A DNA stretch of 64,000 nucleotides from Palsa-506 sp963707065 (GTDB taxonomy: Bacteria > Actinomycetota > Actinomycetes > Streptosporangiales > Streptosporangiaceae): assembly GCA_963707065.1 (NCBI GenBank), contig CAVPPJ010000034.1, positions 62,001 to 126,000 on the forward strand, given 5' to 3'. The position numbers and the translations under genes are program-made. Under the pieces are notes generated by a model. That model had not been told where the DNA came from. It saw only the letters and a program-made list of their open reading frames with translations, and did no database searches. Of this stretch, positions 1-8,093 are shown one piece after another (within the stretch, counting starts at the first letter, position 1; each line of letters starts with the position of its first letter).

Positions 1-730
1 TTGCGAACGGGACGGTACCGGGCACGGAGTTCACCACCGGGCGGTGGGACAGACGGCCGCTGAAGTGAACGGCGAACACGTCGATGTCACTGCCATTCGC
101 CTTGGTCGTCACGATCAGCTGCGAGCCGCTTGGCGAGAACGCGACCTGCCCGGGCGTGTTGGTGAATTGCGGGGTTGCCGTGGGGTTCAGGCCCAGCGGC
201 CGGTTCGAGCCGGCGATCGGGAACAGGCGGCCGAGGAAGACCCGGTAGCCCTGGACGGATCCGCCGTTCTCCGCGTTCACCGCGTAGACGAGATCGCCAT
301 GCACGGCGACGCTGACCGGGAACGTCCCGCCCGAGCTGACGACCTGGCGGAGGCTGAGCTTGTCGCCATGAACTGAGAAGACCGACAGGGTGTTGCTGCC
401 GGCGTTCACTGCGTAGAGCAGCCCGTGCCCGGGGTCGTAGCTGAGCGATCCCTGCGATGCCAGGTGATCGACCACGGAGCCGGTCAGCTCGCCGCCCAGC
501 CCGTCGGTCGAGTAGCTATGCGCCCAGGTCAGCCTGCCGTCGCCCGAGCGGTGGTAGGCGACGACCCGGTTGCCAGCCGTGGCGTCGGTCTGGACGAAGA
601 CGGCGTGGCCGGCGCCGGGGAAGGAATCGCGTGCCGTCGCCGCGCTGGCCGGGCCGGCGAATGCGGCGGCCGTTGCGGCGGTGAGCGTGACCGCGGCCAG
701 CGCGGAACCGAGGCGGTTCAGGGCTCTCAT
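1..730 (-). CDS. Secreted beta-propeller (lactonase-like) protein, C-terminus cut by window edge
   Basis: Reading the minus strand from the ATG at 730 gives 243 uninterrupted codons that run off the window. The start is preceded by AGGAG at a 5-nt spacing. The first ~30 residues (MRALNRLGSALAAVTLTAA, then an Ala-rich stretch ending FAGPASAA) are a classic Sec signal peptide, so the product is exported. The mature part repeats blade-like motifs such as LSYDPGHGLLYAVNAGSNTL, VAVHGDLVYAVNAENGG and VAFSPSGSQLIVTTKANGSD. This is typical of seven-bladed 6-phosphogluconolactonase-like or YncE-like propellers. The substrate is unknown, and many actinobacterial members have no proven enzymatic activity. 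The plus-strand ORFs over this stretch are shadows. Confidence 0.75.
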   Translation of the reverse strand, partial: MRALNRLGSALAAVTLTAATAAAFAGPASAATARDSFPGAGHAVFVQTDATAGNRVVAYHRSGDGRLTWAHSYSTDGLGGELTGSVVDHLASQGSLSYDPGHGLLYAVNAGSNTLSVFSVHGDKLSLRQVVSSGGTFPVSVAVHGDLVYAVNAENGGSVQGYRVFLGRLFPIAGSNRPLGLNPTATPQFTNTPGQVAFSPSGSQLIVTTKANGSDIDVFAVHFSGRLSHRPVVNSVPGTVPFA

Positions 731-818
731 GCATGCTCCTCGCGTTGAAGTTCAGGGACGTGCCGAACTTCAGTCCCCGCCGGAGCCGCCGCGTTACGGT
801 CCTGACCGGATTTTCCCC

Positions 819-1310
819 TCAACCGTCAGCTGCGGCTGCACCGGGCACCGGCAGCGGCCGGGGCGGCACAGGCGCCGAGTGCACGATCGAGGTGGTCGTG
901 CGGCCATGCGGGGTGAACAGGTCCAGTATCGGCTCGAGCTCGTCGATCGTCCGCAGGTAGAGCTTCATGAAGTAGCAGTCCTCGCCCGTGATCCGGTAGC
1001 ACTCGGTCACGCCCGGCACCTGGCGGGCGATTTCGGGGATCACGTGAATGTCCCGGCTGTTCGGGCTGACCCGCACGATCGCGCAGAGCGCGAATCCGAG
1101 CGCCCGCGGGTCCACCTCGGCCCGGAAGGACAGCACGGCGCTGTCCTCCAGCCGGCGCAGCCGGTCGGCGATCGCGGGCGGCGAGAGTCCGACCCGGCGG
1201 GCGAGCTCGGCAATCCGGAGCCTCGCATCGGACTGAAGCTCCGCGACGATGCGCCGGTCCAGCACGTCTAGCCGTTCGAAGTTCTGCCACCCAGTATTCC
1301 TCTGTTCCAA
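819..1310 (-). CDS. Lrp/AsnC family transcriptional regulator
   Basis: The 163-residue protein has the standard two-part Lrp/AsnC layout. An N-terminal winged helix-turn-helix (LDVLDRRIVAELQSDARLRI, then ELARRVGLSPPAIADRLRRL) spans about residues 14-62. A C-terminal RAM/AsnC ligand-binding domain follows, containing VPGVTECYRITGEDCYFMKL. Such regulators sense amino acids and control their transport or metabolism. The start is a TTG preceded by AAGGAG at 7 nt. The gene is divergent from an EamA exporter across a short AT-rich gap, an arrangement common for Lrp-type regulators controlling an adjacent amino-acid exporter; that target is inferred. The C-terminus has a short Pro/Ala-rich tail. Confidence 0.93.
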   Translation of the reverse strand: MEQRNTGWQNFERLDVLDRRIVAELQSDARLRIAELARRVGLSPPAIADRLRRLEDSAVLSFRAEVDPRALGFALCAIVRVSPNSRDIHVIPEIARQVPGVTECYRITGEDCYFMKLYLRTIDELEPILDLFTPHGRTTTSIVHSAPVPPRPLPVPGAAAADG

Positions 1311-1378
1311 TAGCTATCTCCTTCAAACTCCGATGTTTCAGTCTTCAGAGGCAAGATCTAACTTCGTATGCTACAAGC

Positions 1379-2404
1379 ATGCATTCTCCGGCACGGCCGG
1401 CTCCGGTCCTGGACCGGCAGCCGGCCGTTGGCAGCCCGGCGCGGCTGGACCGGCTACCCCCGCAGGCGTTCTTCCTGGTCAGTGCCGTTTTCCACTATCT
1501 CGGGCCGTCGCTCGCCGTGCTGCTCTTCGCCCGGGTCGGCGTGCTCGGCATGACCTGGCTGCGGATCGTTACTGCCGCTGCCGTCTTCGCGGTGTGGCGC
1601 CGGCCGTGGCGGATGGCACTCCGGCTGGACCGCCGCGGGCGCTGCGTGCTCGTGGCGTTCGGCGGCGTGCTCGCCGCCATGAACACGCTGTTCTACCTGG
1701 CGGTGGACCGGCTGCCGCTGGCGACCGTGGGCGCCATCGAGTTCCTCGGCATCGTGCTGCTCGCCGCCCTCGGCGCGCGGACCGGGCGCAACGCGGCCGC
1801 CCTCGCGCTCGCCGTCGCCGGGGTGGCCACGATCACTGACATCCGCATCGCCGGGCGGCCGCTCGGGTTCGCGTTCGCGTTCGGCAACTGCGCGCTGTTC
1901 ATGCTCTACGTGATCCTCGGCCACAAGATCGCCAACACCGGGCCCGGCCGTGCTGAAGCGCCCGGCCGTGCTGACGTCTCCGGCGTTGCTGAATTGCCCG
2001 GCGGTGCCGCAGCGCCCGGCGCCGCCGCGGCCGGCCGCGACATGATGAGCGGTATCGACCAGCTCGGCGCGGCCATGCTGATCGCCGCCCTGGCCATCAC
2101 CCCGTTCGGCCTCGGCCCGGCGGTCCGGACGCTGGCCAGCCCGCTGCTCCTGCTCGCCGGCGCGGGCGTTGGGGTGTGCTCCTCGGTCATCCCCTACGTG
2201 ACGGACCAGCTGGCGATGGCCAGGCTGCCGCGGGCCACGTTCGCCCTGATGCTGGCCCTGCTCCCGGCGTTCGCGACACTGATCGGCGCGGTAGTCCTTG
2301 GCCAGATCCCCACCGTCCCGGAACTGGCCGGCATCGCGCTGGTGATGGCCGGGATCGCCATCCATCAGGTTCCGGCGCGGCCGGCCGCAGGGCAGCGGAA
2401 CTGA
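1379..2404 (+). CDS. EamA/RhtA-type DMT-family inner-membrane exporter
   Basis: The 341-residue protein has about ten hydrophobic segments arranged as two EamA repeats, matching the drug/metabolite transporter superfamily. RhtA-type members export threonine, homoserine or other small metabolites. The two halves are separated by an Ala/Gly/Pro-rich low-complexity insert at about residues 185-222, made of repeats such as PGRAEAPGRAD. This insert is unusual for the family and probably cytoplasmic or a loop. There is no Shine-Dalgarno sequence before the ATG. A TATGCT hexamer ends 6 nt upstream, which suggests a leaderless mRNA. The gene is divergent from the Lrp regulator, which may control it. 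The substrate cannot be read from the sequence. Confidence 0.88.
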   Translation: MHSPARPAPVLDRQPAVGSPARLDRLPPQAFFLVSAVFHYLGPSLAVLLFARVGVLGMTWLRIVTAAAVFAVWRRPWRMALRLDRRGRCVLVAFGGVLAAMNTLFYLAVDRLPLATVGAIEFLGIVLLAALGARTGRNAAALALAVAGVATITDIRIAGRPLGFAFAFGNCALFMLYVILGHKIANTGPGRAEAPGRADVSGVAELPGGAAAPGAAAAGRDMMSGIDQLGAAMLIAALAITPFGLGPAVRTLASPLLLLAGAGVGVCSSVIPYVTDQLAMARLPRATFALMLALLPAFATLIGAVVLGQIPTVPELAGIALVMAGIAIHQVPARPAAGQRN

Positions 2405-2473
2405 ACCGCCAGGCGGCAGACCGCCAGGCCGGAGATCGTCAGGCAGGAGATCACCCAGCAGGAGGAGGACCCG

Positions 2474-3451
2474 ATGGACTATGTGCGACTCGGCTCGTCA
2501 GGACTGAAGGTGTCCCGGATAGGCCTGGGCATGATGAGCTACGGGGACACTACGGAGCGGGCCTGGCATCTGAGCGAGGATGCGGCCGAGCCGATCGTCC
2601 GGCAGGCCGCCGAGTCCGGCGTCACGTTCTTCGACACCGCCGACATGTACTCCGGCGGCCTGACTGAGGAGATCACCGGCCGGCTGCTCGGTAAGCTCTT
2701 CGGCCACCGCGACGACTACGTCCTGGCCACCAAGCTGTACTTCCCGACCGGGCCCGGCCCCAACGACCGGGGACTGTCCCGCAAGCACGTGCTGGCCAGC
2801 ATCGACGCATCGCTGCGCCGGCTGGGTACCGACTACGTCGACCTCTACCAGATCCACCGCTGGGACGACGAGACGCCGGTCGAGGAGACGATGGCGGCGC
2901 TGCACGAGGTCGTGCAGGCCGGGAAGGCGCGCTACCTCGGGGCGTCCAGCATGTACGCCTGGCAGTTCGCGAAGGCGCAGTACGCCGCCCAGTCGGCCGG
3001 GCGGACGCGGTTCATCTCGATGCAGAACCACTACAACCTGGTCTACCGGGAGGAGGAGCGGGAGATGATCCCGCTCTGCCTCGACCAGGGGGTGGGCGTC
3101 ATCCCGTACAGCCCGCTGGCGCGGGGGCTGCTCGGCGGCAACCGCCAGCGCGGGGAGCGCCAGCAGACAGTCCGGGCCGGCAACGACCCACTGGCCGACC
3201 AGTTTTACGAGCAAGCTGACTTCGATGTCGTGGACACCGTGCGGGCCATCGCGGCCGGTCACGGCCTGTCCATGGCGCAGATCGCGCTGGCATGGCTGCT
3301 CGGCAAGCCCGGTGTGAGCGCGCCGGTCATCGGCGCGACCAGGCGGGCCCACCTGACGGAGGCCGTCGCGGCGGTCGGGATAACCCTGAGCGAAGATACG
3401 GTCGCCCAGCTGGAGAAGCCGTACCGGCCGCACCGCATTCTCGGCCATTGA
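2474..3451 (+). CDS. Aldo/keto reductase
   Basis: The 325-residue TIM-barrel protein is a member of the aldo/keto reductase superfamily and should use NADPH to reduce carbonyls. The catalytic tetrad is visible as D54 and Y59 (FFDTADMYS), K87 (LATKLYF) and H128 (LYQIHRW). The NADPH-binding C-terminal motif PVIGATRRAHLTEAV is present. Length and spacing fit the YajO/Tas-like AKR subgroup. The ATG has a strong GGAGGAGGA ribosome-binding site a few bases upstream. It follows the exporter by ~70 nt on the same strand, so co-transcription is possible. The physiological substrate is unknown. Confidence 0.95.
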   Translation: MDYVRLGSSGLKVSRIGLGMMSYGDTTERAWHLSEDAAEPIVRQAAESGVTFFDTADMYSGGLTEEITGRLLGKLFGHRDDYVLATKLYFPTGPGPNDRGLSRKHVLASIDASLRRLGTDYVDLYQIHRWDDETPVEETMAALHEVVQAGKARYLGASSMYAWQFAKAQYAAQSAGRTRFISMQNHYNLVYREEEREMIPLCLDQGVGVIPYSPLARGLLGGNRQRGERQQTVRAGNDPLADQFYEQADFDVVDTVRAIAAGHGLSMAQIALAWLLGKPGVSAPVIGATRRAHLTEAVAAVGITLSEDTVAQLEKPYRPHRILGH

Positions 3452-3575
3452 GGCAGGCCGGGCGCCGGCTTTGCCGAAGCGGTGCCGCACTGCCGGGAAC
3501 GGGCCGGCGGCCAGGCAGGCGGCCCGCGGAGCGAATTGCAGGCGGCCCGCGGGGGCGAATAGGTAGCGCTGGATT

Positions 3576-3599
3576 GTTTAGCTCGCTCCATCTGGGTGA
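3576..3599 (+). promoter_or_regulatory. Candidate SigB/SigF-type promoter GTTT-N14-GGGTGA
   Basis: GTTT at 3576-3579 is followed after 14 nt by GGGTGA at 3594-3599. The predicted transcription start would lie ~27 nt before the ATG of the small hydrophobic protein. The pattern matches the actinobacterial SigB/SigF consensus GnnT-N14-16-GGGTA except for G instead of A at the fifth position of the -10 element. It belongs to a set of similar sites in this window. Confidence 0.5.
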
Positions 3600-3632
3600 C
3601 ACAAGGGGCGGCATCTAAAGAAGGAGTTCGCC

Positions 3633-3806
3633 ATGATGATCATTCTCCTGGTACTGCTGCTGGCAGTTATCCTCGGCGTGGCCGGTTTCGCGCTGCACCT
3701 GCTGTGGATACTCGCGCTGATCGTGCTGGTGCTCTGGCTGGTCGGGTTCCTGTTCCGCGCGGTCGACTCGGCGGGCTCCGGCCGCCGCCGCTGGTATCGC
3801 TGGTAG
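3633..3806 (+). CDS. Small hydrophobic membrane protein (57 aa)
   Basis: This is a 57-residue ORF with AAGGAG seven bases before the ATG. It has two hydrophobic helices (starting MMIILLVLLLAVILG and LWILALIVLVLWLVGFLF) and a basic aromatic tail ending GRRRWYRW. The architecture matches a widespread family of short actinobacterial 'hydrophobic proteins', often stress-induced and without a defined function. The protein should span the cytoplasmic membrane as a hairpin with its basic tail inside. A SigB-type promoter candidate lies just upstream, consistent with stress control (inference). Confidence 0.75.
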   Translation: MMIILLVLLLAVILGVAGFALHLLWILALIVLVLWLVGFLFRAVDSAGSGRRRWYRW

Positions 3807-4004
3807 CCGCAGGTACCGCTGCCGCCTGGTAAAGGAACCCGGGCGGCTCGACTCAAGACAGGGCATCCAGCTGCTGCGGGTGCCGGTGACAGCCGCTTGT
3901 CGGCCGGCGCAGTCAGGGCCCGCTGGCCGGCAAGCGGCCTTCTTGTCCTTCCCCGGCAGCTGGCTTGTGCTTTCCCCGGCAGCTGGACGGAGCGAGCCAG
4001 CCGG

Positions 4005-4078
4005 GACGAACGAAACCGAACGGGACGACAAAGCCGAACGAGACGAACGAAACCGAACGGGATGACGGAGCCGAACGG
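4005..4078 (+). repeat. Two-copy 37-bp tandem repeat upstream of GMC module
   Basis: The unit beginning gacgaacgaaaccgaacggg occurs at 4005 and 4042 with only a few mismatches. It lies between the small hydrophobic gene and the membrane protein of the GMC oxidoreductase module. No secondary structure or promoter is evident in it. Confidence 0.8.
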
Positions 4079-4094
4079 AAGGGAGGCGGGATCG

Positions 4095-4589
4095 ATGCCG
4101 GCCGGAAAATGGCGACGCCGCGTTCCTGACCGCGGCCGCGCGGATCAGCACCGGGCGGCGGTTCACGGTATCGACCGGCTGGTCCGCAACGTGCGGACCG
4201 GCCGCTTCGAGCGCGGCCTCTCGGCGCTCACCGCGGCCGGCGCGCTGGTCACGGCAGCTGAGATCTACTTCGAGCACGACAGCGCCAGCTTCGGGAACAA
4301 GATGATGTGGGTGCCGGTAGCCCTCGGCCCGATCGGGGCCGCGGCCGGGCTGGCCGGGTTCTTCAGCCGCCGGATGGCCAAGACGGCTCTGCCGCTGGCC
4401 TCGGCGATGATCGTCGCCAACGGGGTGCAGGGCACGTACCTGCACGCGCGCGGCATCGCGCAGAAGCCGGGCGGCTGGGCCAACGCCAGGTACAACATGG
4501 AGATGGGGCCGCCGCTGCTCGCCCCGCTGCTGGTGACCATGGTCGGCGGCATGGGCTTGCTCGCCGCCATCCTGCGGCGCGAGCAGTGA
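4095..4589 (+). CDS. Membrane protein of GMC oxidoreductase module (164 aa)
   Basis: I chose the ATG at 4095 because GGGAGG lies 8 nt upstream; a longer in-frame ORF exists but runs through tandem repeats. The product has a charged N-terminus and about four hydrophobic segments (for example FERGLSALTAAGALVTAAEI, LGPIGAAAGLAGFFSRR and a C-terminal LLAPLLVTMVGGMGLLAAIL). I do not recognise a named family. It is followed, with a 4-nt overlap, by a gluconate 2-dehydrogenase subunit-3-like gene and a GMC flavoprotein. It is therefore probably the membrane partner or anchor of that oxidoreductase (inference from context). Confidence 0.65.
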   Translation: MPAGKWRRRVPDRGRADQHRAAVHGIDRLVRNVRTGRFERGLSALTAAGALVTAAEIYFEHDSASFGNKMMWVPVALGPIGAAAGLAGFFSRRMAKTALPLASAMIVANGVQGTYLHARGIAQKPGGWANARYNMEMGPPLLAPLLVTMVGGMGLLAAILRREQ

Positions 4590-4636
4590 CCGGCGCCCGC
4601 GACCCTGCGGCGCGAGCAATGCCCGGCGCCCGCGAC
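4571..4636 (+). repeat. 33-bp tandem duplication spanning a stop/start junction
   Basis: The unit starting cctgcggcgcgagca is present twice (4571-4603 and 4604-4636) with two or three substitutions. The first copy carries the overlapping GTGA stop/start junction. The second carries an in-frame ATG at the equivalent position. The duplication therefore created two possible starts 11 codons apart for the next gene. Confidence 0.85.
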
Positions 4637-5248
4637 GGCTGGCAGGACCGGTTCCCCGGCTTCGACGTAGCGTCCCAGGCCGGCCAGTGGGACCCGGTGA
4701 CGGCCGGCGCGGTGCTGGCGCGCCTCGGCCCGCAGCCGGACCGGTGCTTCTTTACCCCGGCCGAGCAGGCGGCGGCGGCTGCGCTGATCGACCAATTGCT
4801 CGGCCAGCAGGAGGAGCCGCTGGTTCCCGCGGTCGCGATGGTCGATGCCCGGCTGGCCGCACGGCAGACCGACGGCTGGCGGTACGAGGACATGCCCGAG
4901 GACGGCCAGGCGTGGCGGGACTCGCTGGCCCATCTTGAAGCTGACGCGGGGAGCCGGTTCGGGTCCGGATTCGCCGCATGCCCGCCGAAGGAGCAGGCGG
5001 TGCTCGTGCAGGCCGTCCACGATCTCGGATCCGGCGACTGGCACGGCCTGGTTGCCAGTCACGTGTGGAGCCTGTGGACCCGGTATGCGTGCACCGCGTT
5101 CTACTCGCACCCGCTGGCGTGGAACGAGATCGGGTTCTCCGGGCCGGCCTACCCGCGCGGTTATAAGAACCCCGGCGTCGACACGCTGGAACCCTTCGAG
5201 GTGCGCGACGCGCACCCGTCCGATGACCCGGTACGGGAGGAAGCCTGA
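4586..5248 (+). CDS. Gluconate 2-dehydrogenase subunit 3-like protein
   Basis: The ~220-residue protein resembles the small (gamma, subunit 3) partner of membrane-associated gluconate and related GMC dehydrogenases. It contains FTPAEQAAAAALIDQLL near the N-terminus and a conserved-looking C-terminal segment with YSHPLAWNEIGFSGPAYPRG. In characterised systems this subunit assists folding or export of the flavin subunit and usually carries a Tat signal. None is visible here, which suggests cytoplasmic location. The GTG start overlaps the preceding stop (GTGA), implying translational coupling. The ATG at 4619 is an alternative start produced by a tandem duplication. It ends in TGATG, overlapping the GMC gene. 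Confidence 0.8.
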   Translation: MTGARDPAARAMPGARDGWQDRFPGFDVASQAGQWDPVTAGAVLARLGPQPDRCFFTPAEQAAAAALIDQLLGQQEEPLVPAVAMVDARLAARQTDGWRYEDMPEDGQAWRDSLAHLEADAGSRFGSGFAACPPKEQAVLVQAVHDLGSGDWHGLVASHVWSLWTRYACTAFYSHPLAWNEIGFSGPAYPRGYKNPGVDTLEPFEVRDAHPSDDPVREEA

Positions 5249-6888
5249 TGCGCGGAGTGCGTGCGCGCAACGAGTCGGCGTGGCTGCTCCCCAATGACGG
5301 CACCCGCACCAGCCACCGGCTCCGCCGCGACATGCGGCAGTTTTCCGACGATGACGAAGTCGACCTGGTGATCGTCGGCTGCGGGGCAGGCGGATCGACG
5401 CTACTGCAGCGGCTGGCCCGGGCGGGCTGGCGGGTCGTCGCGCTGGAGGCCGGCCCGTTCTGGGATCCCGACGCCGACTGGGTCAGCGACGAGGCAGGCT
5501 CCCATCACCTCTACTGGACCGAACCGCGGGTCATCGCCGGCGATGACCCGATCCCGATGGGCTCGAACAACTCCGGCCGCGGCGTCGGCGGCTCGATGGT
5601 GCACTACGCCGGCTACACGCCGCGCTTTCACCCGAGCGACTTCATGACGTGGACCCAGGACGGGGTCGGCGCGGACTGGCCGATCCGCTACCCGGACCTG
5701 CGGCCCTACTACGCCGCGATCGAGCAGGAACTGCCGGTCGCCGGCGAGCACTGGCCATGGGGCGACCCGCATTCCTACCCGCACCGGCCCCATCCGGTCG
5801 GCGGCAACGGCGAGCTCTTCCTGCGCGGCGCGGACCGGCTGGGCATCACCGCGAAGGTCGGCCCGGTCGCGATCACCAACGGCCGGTTCGGCAACCGCCC
5901 GCACTGCATCTACCGCGGTTTCTGCCTGCAGGGCTGCAAGGTGAACGCCAAGGCGTCGCCGCTGATCACCCACATTCCGGACGCGCTCGCCCGCGGCGCC
6001 GAGGTCCGCCCGGACGCCATGGTCAGCAGCGTCGGGATCGACGAGCGCACCGGGCGGGCGACGGGCGTTCATTACTCCCATGGCGGTGTCGCCCGCTTCC
6101 AGCGCGCCCGGATGGTCGCCGTGGCCGGGTACTCGATCGAGACGCCGAGGCTGCTGCTCAACTCAGCCTCGAAGCGCTTCCCGGACGGGCTGGGCAACGA
6201 TTTCGACCAGGTCGGCCGTTACCTGATGGTGCAGGGCGCGCCCCAGACAGCGGGCCGTTTCGACGCCGAGGTGCGGATGTACAAGGCGCCGCCACCCGAG
6301 GTCAGTACCGAGCAGTTCTACGAGACGGACCCGGCGAAGCCCTACCAGCGCGGGTTCTCCATCCAGACCGTCTCGCCGCTGCCGATCACCTGGGCCGAGC
6401 ACGTGGCGGCGCAAGGACACTGGGGCACGGCGCTCCGTGAGTACATGAGCGATTACGTGCACTGGTCGTGCCTCGGCGCCTTGTGCGAGCTGCTGCCCCG
6501 GGCGGAGAACAGGGTGACCCTGGCCGAGGAGACCGATCAGCTGGGCCTGCCGGTCGCCAGGTTCTGCTATTCCCGGTGCGACAACGACCGGCAACTCATG
6601 CGTGCGGCGCAGCAGGTGATGGAGGACATCCTGCGCGCGGCCGGCGCGGATGAGGTGATCACGATCGACCGCTATGCCCACCTGGTCGGCGGCGCCCGGA
6701 TGGCGGCGAACGAGCAGGCCGGCGTGGTGGACGCCGACTGCCGCAGCTTCGCCGTGCCCAACCTCTACATCACCGACGGAAGCGTCCTGCCCACCCAGGG
6801 CAGCGCCAACCCGGCACTGACGATCATGGCGATCGCGGCCCGCGCCGCCGACCGCCTGATCGCGGGCGCCCGGGCGGGCACAGGCTGA
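5248..6888 (+). CDS. GMC family FAD-dependent oxidoreductase
   Basis: The 546-residue flavoprotein carries the N-terminal FAD-binding Rossmann motif VIVGCGAGGSTLLQRLARAG at about residues 35-54. It also has the GMC signature region around GSNNSGRGVGGSMVHYAGYT, and a C-terminal GMC_oxred_C domain with LYITDGSVLPTQGSANPALT. This is the catalytic subunit fold of gluconate/sorbitol/2-keto-gluconate dehydrogenases and choline or glucose oxidases. Coupling with a subunit-3-like protein points to the gluconate 2-dehydrogenase type. The ATG overlaps the previous stop by one base (TGATG). No cytochrome c subunit is encoded nearby, so electrons may pass to quinone or another carrier through the small membrane protein (inference). 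The substrate is unknown. Confidence 0.93.
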   Translation: MRGVRARNESAWLLPNDGTRTSHRLRRDMRQFSDDDEVDLVIVGCGAGGSTLLQRLARAGWRVVALEAGPFWDPDADWVSDEAGSHHLYWTEPRVIAGDDPIPMGSNNSGRGVGGSMVHYAGYTPRFHPSDFMTWTQDGVGADWPIRYPDLRPYYAAIEQELPVAGEHWPWGDPHSYPHRPHPVGGNGELFLRGADRLGITAKVGPVAITNGRFGNRPHCIYRGFCLQGCKVNAKASPLITHIPDALARGAEVRPDAMVSSVGIDERTGRATGVHYSHGGVARFQRARMVAVAGYSIETPRLLLNSASKRFPDGLGNDFDQVGRYLMVQGAPQTAGRFDAEVRMYKAPPPEVSTEQFYETDPAKPYQRGFSIQTVSPLPITWAEHVAAQGHWGTALREYMSDYVHWSCLGALCELLPRAENRVTLAEETDQLGLPVARFCYSRCDNDRQLMRAAQQVMEDILRAAGADEVITIDRYAHLVGGARMAANEQAGVVDADCRSFAVPNLYITDGSVLPTQGSANPALTIMAIAARAADRLIAGARAGTG

Positions 6889-6912
6889 GCCGTCCGGGTA
6901 GCCACACGCCGA

Positions 6913-6983
6913 GCCACTCGGGCGGGGGACAGGCCGAGCCACCCGGGCGGCACACGCTGACCACCCGGGCGGCACACGCTGAG
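6913..6983 (+). repeat. Short degenerate tandem repeat between GMC gene and BrkB gene
   Basis: Three imperfect copies of a ~22-27 bp unit containing gccacccgggcggcacacgctg lie between the convergent GMC and BrkB genes. No coding or terminator structure is obvious. Confidence 0.65.
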
Positions 6984-6989
6984 CCCGAT

Positions 6990-8024
6990 CTACCCCACGG
7001 CCCCCTTGGGCAGTTTCCTGGTATCGCGCAGTTCGACGAACGGTTCGGAGTCGGCCGGCGCTCCGCCGGCCATCGCCCGGCCTCGTTCGAGCTCGGCATT
7101 GAACTCGGCGCCGAGCAGGACGGCAATGTTGGTGATCCACAGCCACACGAAGAAGATGATGACCGTGGCCAGGCTGCCGTAGATCTTGTTGTAGTGCCCG
7201 AAGTTCGCGATATAGACGGTGAAGAGACCGGAGGCGATTAGCCAGCCGACGACGGCCACGAAGCCGCCGGGGCTGACCCAGCGGAAACCCTGTTTCGCGT
7301 TCGGGCTGGCCCAGTAGAGCAGGGCGAGCATCAGGCTGACGAGGATGAGCAGGACGGGCCATTTGGCAATGTCCCACACCGTGACCGCCGTCGAGCCGAT
7401 GCCCAGCACGTGCCCGAGGCGCACGGCGAGCCCGCCGGTGAAGACGACGATGAGCGCTGACGCGACCAGCAGCACCATCAGCACGAGCGTGACGCCCACG
7501 CGAATGGGCAGCGTCTTCCAGACCGGCCTGCCTTCCGGCACGTCGTAGATGACGTTGGACGCCCGCATGAATGCCGCGGTATAGCTCGACGCCGACCAGA
7601 GCGCCGCGGCCATGGCGACAATCGCCAGCAGGCCCGCGCCGGAGTGATCTCCCTGCAGGTGTCTGACGGCGGCAAGAATGGTGCTCTGCGCCCCGCCGGG
7701 TACCACTGTGGCCAGGTTGTTGATCAGCGGCTGGGCATGTGCACCGAACAGCCCGAGCAGGGTCACCAGGAACAGCAGGGCCGGGAAGATCGCGAGCACC
7801 CCGTAGTAAGTGAGCGTGGCCGCCCGGTCGGTCAGCGCGTCGGCCTTGAATTCCTTCAGCGAGCGCCGCCCGGCCGCCAGCCAGGAGCCGGGACCGAGCT
7901 CGGTGGGAGTCTCGGGTTCCCCGGTGGGAGTTCCGGGTTCATCGCCAGTCCGGCGATCCGGGGAACGGCCGTTGTCCTGTGCCGTGCCGGTTTCGCCGTT
8001 ACGTCTCGTGTCAGGTTTGCCCAT
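6990..8024 (-). CDS. YihY/BrkB family membrane protein
   Basis: The 344-residue protein has a hydrophilic Pro/Thr/Glu-rich N-terminus of ~45 residues followed by six hydrophobic segments. The YihY/BrkB signature is evident around FKADALTDRAATLTYYGVLA, and LWITNIAVLLGAEFNAELER lies near the C-terminus. Members are inner-membrane proteins of uncertain biochemical role, sometimes linked to envelope integrity. GGAAGGAGG precedes the ATG. It is the last gene of a minus-strand run (holin-like protein, DUF3618, BrkB), whose upstream promoter resembles SigB-type sites. A second BrkB paralogue lies at about 32.2 kb. Confidence 0.93.
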   Translation of the reverse strand: MGKPDTRRNGETGTAQDNGRSPDRRTGDEPGTPTGEPETPTELGPGSWLAAGRRSLKEFKADALTDRAATLTYYGVLAIFPALLFLVTLLGLFGAHAQPLINNLATVVPGGAQSTILAAVRHLQGDHSGAGLLAIVAMAAALWSASSYTAAFMRASNVIYDVPEGRPVWKTLPIRVGVTLVLMVLLVASALIVVFTGGLAVRLGHVLGIGSTAVTVWDIAKWPVLLILVSLMLALLYWASPNAKQGFRWVSPGGFVAVVGWLIASGLFTVYIANFGHYNKIYGSLATVIIFFVWLWITNIAVLLGAEFNAELERGRAMAGGAPADSEPFVELRDTRKLPKGAVG

Positions 8025-8050
8025 GGCCTGGCCTCCTTCCAGTCTGTCAG

Positions 8051-8091
8051 TGGCCTTGGCGGTACTTCTTTCGCTGGCCTTGGCGGTACTT
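8051..8091 (+). repeat. 17-bp direct repeat (two copies, 24 bp apart)
   Basis: tggccttggcggtactt occurs at 8051 and 8075, in the short gap between DUF3618 and BrkB genes. Function unknown. Confidence 0.7.
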
Positions 8092-8093
8092 GA

